A stretch of DNA of 64,000 nucleotides from Deefgea tanakiae (GTDB taxonomy: Bacteria; Pseudomonadota; Gammaproteobacteria; Burkholderiales; Chitinibacteraceae). Each line of letters starts with the position of its first letter. The stretch's first letter is position 1. Positions 18,893-29,569 of the stretch are shown piece by piece. Where the stretch lies: positions 248,001 through 312,000 of the forward strand of contig NZ_CP081150.1 of the NCBI RefSeq assembly GCF_019665765.1, read 5' to 3'. The position numbers were made by a program, and so were the translations under genes. The notes beneath the pieces are model-generated. The model searched no databases and had not been told where the DNA came from. It worked only from the letters and a program-made list of their open reading frames with translations.

Positions 18893-20614
18893 ATGGCAGA
18901 AGCGGGCGTCGCGACAGATAACACCATAGTTAGAGCAGGAAATATCGGTGGGCTGCGTGAGCGCTTCAACGAGATGCCTGCTGCCCGAAAAATGATCGCG
19001 ATGGTGATGGTGGCGGTGATTATCGCAGCCGTGGTTGGATCATTACTGTGGTCACGTGAACCGGCTTATCGAATTTTATTTTCCAATTTGCCAGATAAAG
19101 ACGGCGGCGCCGTTGTACAGTCTTTAGAGCAACTCAAAATCCCGTACAAACTTGATGCGGGCACCATTTCAGTTCCTGCCGATAAAATTTATGATATCCG
19201 TTTGAAGTTGGCCGCTCAAGGCCTGCCAAAAGCCGCTAATACTGGCTTTGAGTTGATTGATAATCAAAAGTTTGGTGTTTCTCAATTTGCTGAGCAAGTT
19301 AATTATCAGCGCGCTGTTGAAGGTGAATTGGTGCGCTCGATTGAGAGTATCTCTTCAGTAGAAAAAGCCCGTGTTCATTTAGCAACGCCAAAGCAAACGG
19401 TTTTTTTGCGTGATCAGCAGAAACCATCGGCATCGATTGTTTTGACTTTACATCCAGGGCGTACGCTCGATGGTGGTCAAATCGCCGGCATTATTCATTT
19501 GGTTTCATCGAGTATTCCAGGCTTGCCTGTTAGCAACGTAACCGTTGTTGATCAAGATGGTAATTTACTTTCTCGCTCAGCGGATTTAATGAATAAAGGT
19601 ACGTTAGATCAGCGGCAATTACAGTATGTCAATCTGGTTGAGCGTGGCTTTGTTGAGCGCCTAGAAACTATTTTGGCACCGATTGTCGGTAAAGGGAATG
19701 TTCGCGCCGAAGTGACGGCACAAATTGATTTTTCTGAAGTTGAGCAGACGTCGGAAACCTTCAAACCCAATTCTCCTCCCAACGCAGCGGCAATTCGTAG
19801 CCAGCAGTCTTTAGAGCAAAGTGGCCGCTCCTCAGAGGATGCTGCAATGGGGGTGCCGGGGGCGTTGTCGAATCAGCCGCCGGGTGCTGCGACAGCGCCG
19901 ATTACTGCGCCTGTTGCATCAGCAGCAAGTGGCGTTGTCGCTACAGCAGCGACCAACTTACGCAAAGAAGGCACAACTAACTTCGAGGTCGATAAAACCA
20001 TTCAGCATGTTCGCCAATCAGTGGGTAATGTAAAGCGTCTATCCGCAGCGGTGGTATTGAACTACAAGGCAGGCAAAGATAAAGATGGCAAATTATCCTA
20101 TGTTCCGTTTACGCCCGCTGAAATGACGCAAATTAACAATTTGGTTCGTGAAGCTATTGGCTTTAACAAAGAGCGTGGTGATTCGGTCAATGTGGTGAAT
20201 GCGGCTTTTGCCGAATCGATGCCATTGGAAGAAAAACCATTGCAAGATCGCGCGCTCAGCTATGTGCAAAGCAATGGCCCCGATGTGCTGAAAGCGTTTG
20301 TGATTCTGGTTGCGGTATTCTATTTACTCTTCTTTATCGTACGTCCGTTGATGAAAGATATTACGCGCTCACGTGAAGACGCGCGTACCATGGAGCTTGA
20401 TTTGGGAGAGATGCCAGTGGGTGACCATTTCTCTGCCGATTCTGGGTCCAAGTCAGAAAGCGAAGAAGACCAGCAGAAAATGTCTGCTTTTGCTGACTTG
20501 TTACAGCAAGCCAAAGAGTTGGCGAAAAATGACCCTCGGATGGTGGCAACGATTCTGCGCGAGTGGATGGCCAATGCCTCTGATGACAAAGCCGATCCAA
20601 ATAAAATATCCTGA
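18893..20614 (+). CDS. fliF: Flagellar MS-ring protein FliF
   Basis: A 573-residue inner-membrane ring protein. TM1 is at about residues 34-54 and TM2 near 470-490; between them lie the ring-building motifs, with the PNLPDK-like opening FSNLPDKDGG, VHLATPKQ and the RLSAAVVLNYK strand. The periplasmic loop at about residues 290-350 is Ala/Pro/Ser-rich and low complexity. The cytoplasmic C-terminal tail (ADLLQQAKELAKNDPRMVATILREWM) is the FliG-binding segment. Start at 18893 follows GGTAAGG. It lies 27 bp after fliE. Confidence 0.96.
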   Translation: MAEAGVATDNTIVRAGNIGGLRERFNEMPAARKMIAMVMVAVIIAAVVGSLLWSREPAYRILFSNLPDKDGGAVVQSLEQLKIPYKLDAGTISVPADKIYDIRLKLAAQGLPKAANTGFELIDNQKFGVSQFAEQVNYQRAVEGELVRSIESISSVEKARVHLATPKQTVFLRDQQKPSASIVLTLHPGRTLDGGQIAGIIHLVSSSIPGLPVSNVTVVDQDGNLLSRSADLMNKGTLDQRQLQYVNLVERGFVERLETILAPIVGKGNVRAEVTAQIDFSEVEQTSETFKPNSPPNAAAIRSQQSLEQSGRSSEDAAMGVPGALSNQPPGAATAPITAPVASAASGVVATAATNLRKEGTTNFEVDKTIQHVRQSVGNVKRLSAAVVLNYKAGKDKDGKLSYVPFTPAEMTQINNLVREAIGFNKERGDSVNVVNAAFAESMPLEEKPLQDRALSYVQSNGPDVLKAFVILVAVFYLLFFIVRPLMKDITRSREDARTMELDLGEMPVGDHFSADSGSKSESEEDQQKMSAFADLLQQAKELAKNDPRMVATILREWMANASDDKADPNKIS

Positions 20615-20625
20615 GCGAGGTCCGT

Positions 20626-21633
20626 ATGGCTGCCAGTTTGAATGAAGAAGGCGTCAATCGCGGGGCTTTGCTTTTGATGTCCTTGGGCGAAGATTGCGCC
20701 GTCGAAGTCTTTAAGTTTTTGGGGCCGAAAGAGGTGCAAAAACTGGGCTTTGCGATGGCCAATATGAATGCGGTGAAGCGCGAGGATATGGATAAGGTGT
20801 TGGGCGATTTTATTGCCTCCACGCAAAACCGCGCTAATTTGGGTGCTGCCGACGAATACATTCGATCCGTTCTGACTAAGGCGCTGGGTACTGATAAAGC
20901 GGCTAACTTGCTCGATCGTATCTTGCAAGGCAATGACAATAATGGCATTGAGTCGCTCAAATGGATGGACTCGATTGCCGTGGCCGAATTGATTAAAAAT
21001 GAACACCCGCAGATTATTGCGACGATCATGGTGCATTTAGAGCCAGATCAATCGTCTGAAATTATGGGGCATTTTGTAGAGCGACTTCGCAACGATGTGC
21101 TGCTACGGATTGCCACGTTAGAAGGCGTGCAGCCTGCCGCATTGAAAGAGCTGAACGATGTGTTGACTCAGCTTTTGTCTGGCTCCGATAAGCTTAAGAA
21201 AAGCGCGATGGGTGGCGTGCAAATGGCTGCCGATATGCTCAACTTTATGGGTAGTGCCGTTGAGACGTCTGCTGTCGCTAATATCCGCGAGTACGATCCT
21301 GAGTTGGCACAAAAAATTCAAGATAAGATGTTTACCTTTGATAATATTTTGGATATTGACGATCGCGGCATCCAGTTATTGATGCGTGAAATTCAGTCTG
21401 ACTCTTTGATTATTGCCTTGAAAGGCACGAGCCAAGCCCTGCGTGAAAAAATCTTCAAAAATATGTCGCAGCGGGCAGCAGAAATGCTGCGCGAAGACTT
21501 GGAAGCTAAAGGTCCAGTTAAATTGTCTGAAGTTGAAGGCGAACAAAAAGAAATTCTCAAAATCGTACGTCGTCTGGCCGATGAAGGACAAATTGTTCTT
21601 GGTGGTGGCGGTGGCGAGGGTCTAGTTGATTAA
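20626..21633 (+). CDS. fliG: Flagellar motor switch protein FliG
   Basis: A 335-residue rotor protein. The middle domain has the EHPQ motif in KNEHPQIIATIMVHL, which binds FliM. The C-terminal torque domain contains the charged ridge (REIQSDSLIIALKG, KIFKNMSQRAAEML, REDLEAKGPVKLSEVE) that interacts with the stator. The C-terminus ends in a glycine-rich tail. It starts 11 bp after fliF. Confidence 0.97.
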   Translation: MAASLNEEGVNRGALLLMSLGEDCAVEVFKFLGPKEVQKLGFAMANMNAVKREDMDKVLGDFIASTQNRANLGAADEYIRSVLTKALGTDKAANLLDRILQGNDNNGIESLKWMDSIAVAELIKNEHPQIIATIMVHLEPDQSSEIMGHFVERLRNDVLLRIATLEGVQPAALKELNDVLTQLLSGSDKLKKSAMGGVQMAADMLNFMGSAVETSAVANIREYDPELAQKIQDKMFTFDNILDIDDRGIQLLMREIQSDSLIIALKGTSQALREKIFKNMSQRAAEMLREDLEAKGPVKLSEVEGEQKEILKIVRRLADEGQIVLGGGGGEGLVD

Positions 21634-21641
21634 GGAATATC

Positions 21642-22508
21642 ATGTCTGGATCCCATCGTCGCGTGATTCCGCGCGAAGAGCTATCTGCATTTCAGCGCTG
21701 GCAATTTAATTCACTATTGGATACTCCCGCCGCAGTTGCGGAAGCTGTCATTCCTCCTTCTAACATTGAGGCAAGTGACGCTGGTGCTGAAGCACCAGTT
21801 TCCCAACCCGAAGCAAATTTTGTTGCTGAGGATGAGCAGGTCGCGGCAGAGGCTTTGCCGCCTGAGCCAGCGATGAACTATCCTACCGCCGAAGAAATTG
21901 AAGCCATTCAGCAGCAAGCCCATGATGAAGGTTTTCAAGCGGGTTTGGAGGCGGGGCGTTTGGCGGCGGAAGCTGAGGTTTTGCAATTGCAACGTCTGAT
22001 TGCCAGCGTGACCGACAATTTACAAGCGGCAGAAACTCAATTGGCCGAATCCGTATTGGATTTGGGCTTGCTGGTGGCGCGGCAGATGATTTGTGATGAA
22101 CTGCAAAGCCAGCCTCGCCAATTGCTAGCCCCCATTCGTGATGCTTTGGCCGTGATGCCTACGCCGACCAATCCATCTCGTTTGTATCTATCGCCTGAAG
22201 ACTTAGATTTGCTGCAATCTGCCTTGCAGATGGAGTTGCCCGATGATGTGTGGCGTATTTTGCCAGATGCGAATATGGCCAGTGGGAGTTGCAAAATCGA
22301 AACACCAGCGACGCAATTGAGCTATACCTTGGCGTCTCGCTGGGAAAATATTCTGAAGGTATTGAAACGTAGCCATCATCCTGATTTGGCTTGGGGTAAA
22401 TACCCTGATGTTGCCACAATGGAGGCGCATTCAACTGTCGCAGCAGAAGTTGATTTGCCTTCTGTGATGAGTACGCCATCTGCAGCAGAAAATGACGCAG
22501 CCGATTAA
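21642..22508 (+). CDS. fliH: Flagellar export ATPase regulator FliH
   Basis: A 288-residue FliH, the stator-like regulator of the FliI ATPase. The N-terminal FQRWQF segment is a known FliH export-gate contact type (Trp-containing). A low-complexity Ala/Glu/Pro region (30-90) leads to the [10 protein letters not shown] glycine-repeat helix and then the C-terminal FliI-binding domain ([16 protein letters not shown] onward). The final 17 bp overlap the fliI start, so translation is coupled. Confidence 0.93.
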   Translation: MSGSHRRVIPREELSAFQRWQFNSLLDTPAAVAEAVIPPSNIEASDAGAEAPVSQPEANFVAEDEQVAAEALPPEPAMNYPTAEEIEAIQQQAHDEGFQAGLEAGRLAAEAEVLQLQRLIASVTDNLQAAETQLAESVLDLGLLVARQMICDELQSQPRQLLAPIRDALAVMPTPTNPSRLYLSPEDLDLLQSALQMELPDDVWRILPDANMASGSCKIETPATQLSYTLASRWENILKVLKRSHHPDLAWGKYPDVATMEAHSTVAAEVDLPSVMSTPSAAENDAAD

Positions 22509-23892
22509 TCTCATTCAATCGTATTTAAAAGACTGTGGTTTGGCCGTCAACGCGGTGCGGCCTTGGCTTCCGCGTGGGCGCTTAACACGCGTCTCCGGCA
22601 TGGTGCTCGAAGCGGTTGGCTTACGCTTACCGATTGGCGCTTCGTGCAATGTGATGACGCCGAGCGGTCATCCTGTCGAAGCCGTCGTCGTTGGCTTTCA
22701 AGAGGCAAGGCTGTTTTTGATGCCGATTGCTGAAGTCTACGGCGTTGAGCCCGGTGCTGCCGTCGTGCCGCATGAAGATTTTTCTGCATGGGAGCCTGTA
22801 TACGGTCAACCCCGTGCAGAGCAGCGGCGAATGGAAGATCATGGCCGGCAAGTTCCGGTGGGTTGGGGATTGCTCAATCGTATTTTGGATGGCCTTGGTC
22901 GTCCGCTTGATGGTAAAGGCCCACTTGATTTTGACGGCTATCAGCCTTTATTTGCCCGCCCCTATAATCCGATGGATCGAGAGCCCGTGAAGCACGTCAT
23001 GGATGTGGGCGTGCGCGCGATTAATTCCATGCTCACGGTGGGGCGTGGTCAGCGCTTGGGTTTATTTGCTGGCTCGGGCGTGGGTAAATCGGTGTTGCTG
23101 GGCATGATGGCGCGCTACACCAAAGCCGATGTGGTCGTGGTCGGTTTGATTGGCGAGCGGGGCCGGGAGGTGAAAGACTTTATCGAGAATATTCTCGGTG
23201 ACGAAGGCCGCGCCCGCAGTGTCGTCGTCGCTGCCCCTGCCGATACGCCGCCCTTGCTACGACTTTACGGCGCAGCCTATGCGACCAGTATTGCCGAATA
23301 TTTCCGCGATCAAGGGCAAAATGTACTGCTGATTATGGATTCGTTGACGCGCTATGCAATGGCGCAGCGTGAAATCGCGTTGGCGATTGGCGAGCCACCG
23401 GCAACCAAAGGTTATCCACCCTCGGTGTTTGCCCGTTTACCACAACTGGTTGAGCGTGCTGGCAATGGTCGTGAAGGTGGCGGCTCGATTACCGCGTTTT
23501 ATACGGTGCTCTCGGAAGGCGACGATCAGCAAGATCCAATTGCCGATAATGCTCGGGCGATTTTAGATGGTCACTTTGTGCTGTCGCGTCAATTAGCTGA
23601 GTCGGGGCACTATCCCGCGATTGATATTGAAGCATCAATTTCGCGCGTCATGCACGACATTATTAGCCCGCAAGAATTTGATCTGGTTCGTAAATTCAAA
23701 TACCTCTATGCCCGTTATCAGCGTAGCCGAGATTTAATTAGCGTTGGTGCGTATGTGCCGGGCTCGGATCCCGTCCTTGATGAAGCGATTCGTCGCCACC
23801 CCGGCTTTGAAGCTTTTTTACAGCAAGCCATTCACGAGCAAGAAAGCTACGAGGGCGCTAGAATGAAGCTCGCCCAATTGTTCGGGATGTAA
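22492..23892 (+). CDS. fliI: Flagellum-specific export ATPase FliI
   Basis: A 466-residue F1-beta-like ATPase of the flagellar type III export apparatus. Walker A is [12 protein letters not shown], followed by the [13 protein letters not shown] segment; Walker B is [17 protein letters not shown], and [19 protein letters not shown] and [15 protein letters not shown] are family signatures. The N-terminal beta barrel (about 20-100) is present. The start overlaps fliH in a different frame. Length is normal. Confidence 0.97.
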   Translation: MTQPINLIQSYLKDCGLAVNAVRPWLPRGRLTRVSGMVLEAVGLRLPIGASCNVMTPSGHPVEAVVVGFQEARLFLMPIAEVYGVEPGAAVVPHEDFSAWEPVYGQPRAEQRRMEDHGRQVPVGWGLLNRILDGLGRPLDGKGPLDFDGYQPLFARPYNPMDREPVKHVMDVGVRAINSMLTVGRGQRLGLFAGSGVGKSVLLGMMARYTKADVVVVGLIGERGREVKDFIENILGDEGRARSVVVAAPADTPPLLRLYGAAYATSIAEYFRDQGQNVLLIMDSLTRYAMAQREIALAIGEPPATKGYPPSVFARLPQLVERAGNGREGGGSITAFYTVLSEGDDQQDPIADNARAILDGHFVLSRQLAESGHYPAIDIEASISRVMHDIISPQEFDLVRKFKYLYARYQRSRDLISVGAYVPGSDPVLDEAIRRHPGFEAFLQQAIHEQESYEGARMKLAQLFGM

Positions 23893-23906
23893 GGGGTGTA
23901 ATTCTC

Positions 23907-24338
23907 GTGGCCAAGTTTCGCTTTGCGTTTTTACTACAGCTTTCGGTTGATCGGCGCGAAGATGCTTCACGCTTGATGCAAGCTGCACAAGCAGCATGGT
24001 TGTTGGCGCGCAGCAAATTAGAGCAGGTGGACGGTTTTCGTAACGAATACCGTGCGCGGCTGGCCAATAGCGCACAAACCGGCATGTCGATTGGCCAATG
24101 GCGTGATTTTCAGCTCTTTTTAGCCAAGCTCGATGGTGCTGCGAACCAGCAAAATTTTGAAGTCGAGCGCTTAGCGCAGGAATATGAGCGTCGAAAAAAT
24201 GAATGGCAAGAATGTGAAAAAAAGGTGAAAGCCTTTGAAGCGCTACGCGATCGGCATAATCAAGCTGAATTGCGTAAAGAAGGCCAAATGGAGCAGAAAT
24301 TATCCGATGAGTTTAATAGCCGTCTTGGTCGACATTAA
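23907..24338 (+). CDS. fliJ: Flagellar export chaperone FliJ
   Basis: A 143-residue, almost entirely helical protein (predicted antiparallel coiled coil), opening with KFRFAFLLQLSVDRREDASR as FliJ proteins do. FliJ sits in the centre of the FliI hexamer and escorts substrates to the export gate. It begins with GTG at 23907 after AAGGGG and is the last gene of the fli operon, followed by a terminator. Sequence conservation in this family is weak, so the call leans on position and helical pattern. Confidence 0.88.
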   Translation: MAKFRFAFLLQLSVDRREDASRLMQAAQAAWLLARSKLEQVDGFRNEYRARLANSAQTGMSIGQWRDFQLFLAKLDGAANQQNFEVERLAQEYERRKNEWQECEKKVKAFEALRDRHNQAELRKEGQMEQKLSDEFNSRLGRH

Positions 24339-24360
24339 GGCTATTCAGATCACAAACAAC

Positions 24361-24384
24361 AAAGCCCCAGTAATGGGGCTTTTT
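24361..24384. terminator. Rho-independent terminator of the fli operon (bidirectional)
   Basis: Stem AAAGCCCC/GGGGCTTT with a short AGTAAT-type loop and a T run on the plus strand. On the minus strand it also ends in T-rich sequence and so could terminate the leftward tRNA transcript. Confidence 0.85.
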
Positions 24385-24388
24385 GCTG

Positions 24389-24463
24389 TGGTGTCCCCGA
24401 CAGGAATCGAACCTGTATCTAGCGCTTAGGAGGCACTTGTACTATCCGTTGTACTACGAGGAC
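24389..24463 (-). tRNA. tRNA-Arg (anticodon CCU), with encoded CCA
   Basis: Read leftward: 7-bp acceptor stem GTCCTCG/CGGGGAC (one G-U pair), D arm with GTAC/GTAC, anticodon stem AGTGC/GCGCT around loop CTCCTAA, T arm with GGTTCGATTCC, discriminator A and genomic CCA (24389-24391). The anticodon CCT at 24428-24430 reads AGG, an arginine codon. Length with CCA is 75 nt. Confidence 0.96.
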
Positions 24464-24668
24464 ACAACGGGCGAGATTGTACCGCATGGGCGCTGTGTCG
24501 AACAGCAAGGACGGTGCATTACTTGGTTTGATTCATAATCTTTGTTTAATACGTTGTAGTTTTGTAGCTTGCATCAGAATGACATTTGTCAACGTGATGG
24601 TAACTGAATTACTTTAGTCTTTACGCTATCGTCGAATGTGCCCTTCGCACCTTGCTCAGGAGAACTGT

Positions 24669-26105
24669 ATGAATCGAAGTACAAAAATCGTCGCTACTTT
24701 AGGTCCTTCATCTAATGATGTTGCAACTTTAGAGCGATTGCTGCAAGCCGGTGTGAATATGGTGCGCTTGAATTTTTCACACGGCACCGCGCAAGACCAT
24801 ATTGATCGGGCCGCCTTGGTGCGCGAAATCGCCAAAAAAATGAATCGCCCGATTGCGATTATGGTGGATTTGCAAGGGCCAAAAATTCGTGTTGGTAAAT
24901 TTGAAAAGAACAAAATTGAACTCAAAAATGGCGCGAAGTTTGTGCTTGATGCCGAATGCGCTCTAGGCAATCAAAATACCGTTGGTTTGGATTACAAAGA
25001 ATTGCCGAATGATGTGGAATCAGGTGTGATTTTGCTGCTTGATGATGGCAAGGTGAAATTGCAGGTTGATCGCGTTGAAGGCGCTAAAGTATTCACTACC
25101 GTATTGGTGGGCGGTATTTTATCGAATAATAAAGGCATTAACCGTCAAGGCGGCGGCCTCACCGCGCCAGCGCTGACTGGCAAAGACATGGAAGACATCA
25201 AAGTCGCTGCTAAATTGCACGCCGATTATGTCGCCGTATCATTCCCAAAAAGCAGCGCCGACATGTATATGGCGCGCACCTTGCTCAAAGCGGCGGGTAG
25301 CAAAGCCTTGTTGATTGCGAAAATCGAACGCACTGAGGCGATTACCAATCTGGAAGACATCCTGACTGCCACCGATGGCATTATGGTAGCGCGGGGTGAT
25401 TTGGCGGTGGAAGTGGGTGATGCCGCTGTGCCAGCGCTGCAAAAACGCATGATCAAAGCGGCGCGTCGCATGAATAAATTGACCATCACAGCAACGCAAA
25501 TGATGGAGTCAATGATTTCTAGCCCCGTGCCAACAAGGGCCGAAGTGTCTGACGTTGCCAATGCTGTGCTTGATGGTACCGATGCGGTGATGCTGTCAGC
25601 CGAAACGGCATCAGGGCAATATCCGGTGGAAACCGTTGAGTCGATGGCGCGCGTCTGCGTGGAGGCCGAAAAATCACAGGACTACGCGGTATGCAATGCA
25701 GCGCTGCTCGATGGTGAATATACCCGTATCGATCAAACCATCTCGATGGCCGCGCTGTTTGCGTCGAATCATTTGAATGTCAAAGTGATTGCCGCGTTGA
25801 CGCAATCGGGCTCATCAGCCTTGTGGATGTCGCGCGTGATTTCGGGCGTGCCAATTTATGCGCTGACGCCAGAAGCGGAAACGTATAACCGCCTTTCATT
25901 ATTCCGAGATGTAGAGCCTGTGATGCTGTCGCACGATAATACCGATCGTGAATCACTCTTGGTTCGTGCTGAAGTTGAAATGCTCAAGCGCGGCATCGTG
26001 CGAGTTGGCGATATGATTGCGTTTACTTTTGGCGATGTGGTCGGTATGGGGGGCGGTACGAATTGCTTGAAAATTGTGAAAGCGGGCGAAACCAAGCCAC
26101 GCTAA
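24669..26105 (+). CDS. pyk: Pyruvate kinase
   Basis: A 478-residue pyruvate kinase (phosphoenolpyruvate + ADP to pyruvate + ATP). Substrate and metal motifs are present: TKIVATLGPSS, MVRLNFSHG, VDLQGPKIRVG, the active-site segment LLIAKIERTEA with the catalytic Lys, and the signature MVARGDLAVEVG. KRMIKAARRMNKLTITATQMMESMI completes the barrel. The C-terminal regulatory domain is full length. ATG at 24669 has AGGAG 7 bp upstream; an upstream in-frame start is not supported. A strong terminator follows. Monocistronic. Confidence 0.97.
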   Translation: MNRSTKIVATLGPSSNDVATLERLLQAGVNMVRLNFSHGTAQDHIDRAALVREIAKKMNRPIAIMVDLQGPKIRVGKFEKNKIELKNGAKFVLDAECALGNQNTVGLDYKELPNDVESGVILLLDDGKVKLQVDRVEGAKVFTTVLVGGILSNNKGINRQGGGLTAPALTGKDMEDIKVAAKLHADYVAVSFPKSSADMYMARTLLKAAGSKALLIAKIERTEAITNLEDILTATDGIMVARGDLAVEVGDAAVPALQKRMIKAARRMNKLTITATQMMESMISSPVPTRAEVSDVANAVLDGTDAVMLSAETASGQYPVETVESMARVCVEAEKSQDYAVCNAALLDGEYTRIDQTISMAALFASNHLNVKVIAALTQSGSSALWMSRVISGVPIYALTPEAETYNRLSLFRDVEPVMLSHDNTDRESLLVRAEVEMLKRGIVRVGDMIAFTFGDVVGMGGGTNCLKIVKAGETKPR

Positions 26106-26131
26106 TTGCAGCGATTGAATAGATGAAAAAA

Positions 26132-26158
26132 CGGCCAGTCAATTGACTGGCCATTTTT
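26132..26158 (+). terminator. Rho-independent terminator after pyk
   Basis: A perfect 20-base palindrome (26133-26152, GGCCAGTCAA/TTGACTGGCC) flanked by A and T runs; it can act in either direction. Confidence 0.9.
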
Positions 26159-26199
26159 ATTTAGACGCTTTTACGCTTTTGCTAGGCGATGTTCAGCTT

Positions 26200-26490
26200 T
26201 GGTGTTGATGCTGTGCCACGCTCGTTGAGCTGAGGCTTAACTTCCCGTCTAAGCGCACCGAGTGAAGGAGAGAGACAAACTGGTTCATCGTTTGGCTCAC
26301 GACAGATCGAGGACCGATGCGCGCCCGGGTCGCCTTCTTTTGCTTACTTTTCTTGGCGAAGCAAGAAAAGTGAGTTCTCGTCGCTGATTGCGACTGTAAA
26401 ACAATGTGCACCCTAAGGGTGTGGGCTTTGCTAAGCAGCAAGCGGCTAAGCAACGCCACACCGCAGGCACTTAAAACCATCAATACGTAA
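26200..26490. repeat. Structured non-coding repeat between pyk and uvrA
   Basis: About 290 bp with several hairpins and no credible gene. The clearest is a perfect 10-bp inverted repeat, ACTTTTCTTG/CAAGAAAAGT, around GCGAAG (26346-26371). A second is CACCC/GGGTG around TAA (about 26409-26421). From memory, the TTTGCTTACTTTTCTTGGCGAAGC kind of sequence recurs between genes in many proteobacteria; no copy count can be made here. An apparent leftward reading frame across it overlaps the uvrA 3' end and has no coding character. Confidence 0.5.
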
Positions 26491-26505
26491 TTTGAAAATT
26501 TTTTT

Positions 26506-29373
26506 CTACTTGGTATTGCTTTCAGGCTTAATTCCAAGGCTACGCGCAAGGTAATACCCAGTATGACTGGCTGGATTTCTTGCAACGTCTTCTGGCGTGC
26601 CAGTCGCAATAATCTGACCACCACCTGCGCCGCCTTCTGGGCCCAAATCGATGATCCAATCTGCAGTTTTAATCACGTCTAAATTGTGCTCAATCACCAC
26701 CACCGAATTGCCGTGACCTGCTAGGCGTTGCACGACGGTCAGCAGCAAGTCGATATCGTGGAAATGCAGACCAGTGGTTGGCTCGTCCAAGATATACAAC
26801 GTGCGGCCGGTATCGCGTTTCGACAATTCCAGCGCTAATTTCACGCGCTGTGCTTCACCGCCGGATAGTGTGGTCGCGCTTTGACCAAGGCGGATATAGC
26901 CCAAACCAACGTCCATCAACGTTTGCAATTTGCGCGCCACAGTCGGTACGGCACTGAAAAATTCCAGCGCATTTTCAACCGTCATTTCCAGCACTTCGGT
27001 AATATTTTTGCCTTTGTAGAGCACTTCCAGTGTTTCGCGGTTGTAGCGTTTACTGTGGCACACATCGCAGGGCACATACACATCGGGCAAGAAATGCATT
27101 TCTACTTTCAATACGCCATCGCCCTGACAGGCTTCACAGCGGCCGCCTTTCACGTTGAACGAGAAACGCCCCGGCCCATAGCCGCGTTCACGCGCCATCG
27201 GTACGCCAGAAAACAGCTCACGAATCGGCGTAAAGAGACCCGTGTAGGTGGCGGGATTCGAGCGCGGCGTGCGGCCAATTGGCGATTGATCGACGTTGAT
27301 GACTTTATCTAAATGCTGCAGTCCGCTGACTTCTTTGTACGGTGACGATTCAATCCCCGCGCCGTTGAGTTCTCTCGCCGCAATGGCGTAGAGCGTGTCG
27401 TTAATCAGCGTTGATTTGCCTGAGCCCGATACACCCGTAATGCAGACCATCATGCCGAGCGGCAAATCGAGCGTCACATCTTTCAAGTTATTGCCACTCG
27501 CGCCCTTGATTTGCAACCAGCGGTCTTCCGTTGGTACACGGCGCTGTTCGGGCATATGGATTTTGCGTTTGCCGGTCATAAATTGGCCGGTAATCGAGTT
27601 GGGGTTATTAAACACATCTTCGGGTAAACCGTAGGCAATCACTTCGCCGCCGTGAACGCCTGCGCCCGGGCCCATATCGATCAACCAGTCGGCTGCGCGC
27701 ATCGCGTCTTCGTCGTGCTCGACGACAATCACCGTGTTGTCTAAATCGCGCAGATGAATCAGCGTGCCGATCAGACGGTCATTGTCGCGTTGGTGCAGAC
27801 CAATCGAAGGCTCGTCCAGCACATACATGACGCCCGTCAGGCCAGAACCAATTTGGCTCGCCAAGCGAATCCGCTGCGCTTCGCCACCTGACAGCGTATC
27901 GGCGCTGCGCTCAAGGCAGAGATAATCGAGTCCAACATTGACCAAAAAGCCCAAACGCTCGCCGACTTCTTTGACGATTTTTTCAGCAATCTGCGCTTTG
28001 GCGCCTTCCAGTTTTAATTCTTTAAAAAACTGCAGTGTATCTCGCAAGGCCATTTTAGATATGGCGTGCAGATTGATACCCCCAACTTTTACGTGACGCG
28101 CTTCAAGGCGCAAACGCGCGCCTTCACAGCTAGGGCAAACTTGATTATTTTGATATTTGGCGAGTTCTTCGCGCACCGCCATCGAGTCGGTTTCTTTGTA
28201 GCGGCGCTCTAAATTCGGAATAATCCCTTCAAACGAATGCACGCGTTCTACTTTATGACCACGCTCGTTGGTGTACATAAAGGCGATCTCATCAAAGCCA
28301 GAGCCATACAAAATCGCGTTTTGCACTTCTTCTGTTAGCTCATTCCACGATGCATTAATATCAAAACCATAATGCTCGGCGATGCTCATCAGCATTTGGA
28401 AATAAAACTGATTGCGCTTATCCCATCCTTTGACTGCACCTGCCGCCAAGCTCAAATCGGGATGCGCCACGACGCGGCGTGGGTCAAAAAACGTGCGGTG
28501 ACCGAGACCATCACAAGATGGGCAAGCACCCATCGGGTTATTAAACGAGAACAAACGCGGCTCGAGTTCGGGCAAGCTGTAGCTACACACTGGACAGGCA
28601 AATTTAGCCGAGAACCAATGTTCTTTACCGCTTTCCATTTCCACCGCTATCGCACGGCCTTCGGCGTGGCGCAGCGCGGTTTCAAAACTTTCTGCCAAGC
28701 GCTGCTGAATATCGGCGTGGACTTTCAGGCGGTCGATCACCACATCAATGGTGTGCTTTTTGTTTTTATCGAGTTTCGGTGTTTCATCGAGTTCAAACAC
28801 CTCGCCGTCAATGCGAACACGGACAAAGCCTTGCGCGCGTAAATCATCGAGCAGATCAGCATTTTCGCCTTTTTTGCCCATAATCACCGGCGCTAAAATC
28901 ATCAGCTTGGTGTCTTCGGGTAGTGCCAACACATGATCGACCATCTGGCTGACCGTTTGGCTCTCTAACGCTTGATTATGCTCAGGGCAAAACGGCGTGC
29001 CGACGCGAGCAAATAAGAGGCGAAGATAATCGTGAATTTCGGTGACGGTACCTACCGTCGAGCGTGGATTGTGGCTAGTGGCTTTTTGCTCGATGGAGAT
29101 TGCTGGCGAGAGGCCTTCGATCAAATCCACATCGGGCTTTTCCATTAATTGCAAAAATTGCCGTGCGTAGGCCGATAGCGATTCAACGTAACGTCGTTGA
29201 CCTTCGGCATACAAAGTATCAAACGCCAACGATGATTTACCCGAGCCAGATAGCCCAGTAATCACAATTAGTTTGCCGCGCGGCAAGTCTAAATTGACGT
29301 TTTTTAAATTATGCGTACGGGCTCCGCGGATGCGGATCATCGGGATATCGGTTTGTTCGGTCGCACGGTACAT
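26506..29373 (-). CDS. uvrA: Excinuclease ABC subunit A (UvrA)
   Basis: DNA-damage recognition ATPase of nucleotide excision repair. Two ABC modules: Walker [10 protein letters not shown] and GVSGSGKST; two LSGGEAQR signatures; Walker [10 protein letters not shown] and ILDEPTTGL. Zinc-binding CxxC pairs occur in [10 protein letters not shown] with CPSCDG, and in CEACQG with CDVC. I placed the start at 29373 (955 residues), giving MYRATEQTD ahead of the family start [14 protein letters not shown]; the ATG at 29340 (944 residues) is an alternative. A reading frame extends up to 29568, but that part has no family similarity and overlaps the divergent gene's promoter region. Confidence 0.96.
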   Translation of the reverse strand: MYRATEQTDIPMIRIRGARTHNLKNVNLDLPRGKLIVITGLSGSGKSSLAFDTLYAEGQRRYVESLSAYARQFLQLMEKPDVDLIEGLSPAISIEQKATSHNPRSTVGTVTEIHDYLRLLFARVGTPFCPEHNQALESQTVSQMVDHVLALPEDTKLMILAPVIMGKKGENADLLDDLRAQGFVRVRIDGEVFELDETPKLDKNKKHTIDVVIDRLKVHADIQQRLAESFETALRHAEGRAIAVEMESGKEHWFSAKFACPVCSYSLPELEPRLFSFNNPMGACPSCDGLGHRTFFDPRRVVAHPDLSLAAGAVKGWDKRNQFYFQMLMSIAEHYGFDINASWNELTEEVQNAILYGSGFDEIAFMYTNERGHKVERVHSFEGIIPNLERRYKETDSMAVREELAKYQNNQVCPSCEGARLRLEARHVKVGGINLHAISKMALRDTLQFFKELKLEGAKAQIAEKIVKEVGERLGFLVNVGLDYLCLERSADTLSGGEAQRIRLASQIGSGLTGVMYVLDEPSIGLHQRDNDRLIGTLIHLRDLDNTVIVVEHDEDAMRAADWLIDMGPGAGVHGGEVIAYGLPEDVFNNPNSITGQFMTGKRKIHMPEQRRVPTEDRWLQIKGASGNNLKDVTLDLPLGMMVCITGVSGSGKSTLINDTLYAIAARELNGAGIESSPYKEVSGLQHLDKVINVDQSPIGRTPRSNPATYTGLFTPIRELFSGVPMARERGYGPGRFSFNVKGGRCEACQGDGVLKVEMHFLPDVYVPCDVCHSKRYNRETLEVLYKGKNITEVLEMTVENALEFFSAVPTVARKLQTLMDVGLGYIRLGQSATTLSGGEAQRVKLALELSKRDTGRTLYILDEPTTGLHFHDIDLLLTVVQRLAGHGNSVVVIEHNLDVIKTADWIIDLGPEGGAGGGQIIATGTPEDVARNPASHTGYYLARSLGIKPESNTK

Positions 29374-29569
29374 ATTCGGTCTCATTAAAGCCGCACAGCC
29401 CTGATATTTCGGTTCTGAATCAAAGATGACGCGAAGGCGAGTCGCCGACAGTGCTGGAGCACGGCAAAACGATGCCGACAAAGTCAGGCTTGAATTCAGG
29501 ATTGAAATTGTGGGCGCGCAAGGCAATCGAGTAATATACCCTAAACCCAACTTCTTGAGACTCCTCACT

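Noticed and set aside
26193-26624. Leftward 143-codon frame after pyk
   Set aside because: It lies in a hairpin-rich repeat and overlaps the uvrA 3' end in another frame; no coding character.
29374-29568. N-terminal extension of UvrA
   Set aside because: The added residues have no family counterpart, run into the divergent gene's promoter region, and the normal UvrA start is at or near 29340-29373.
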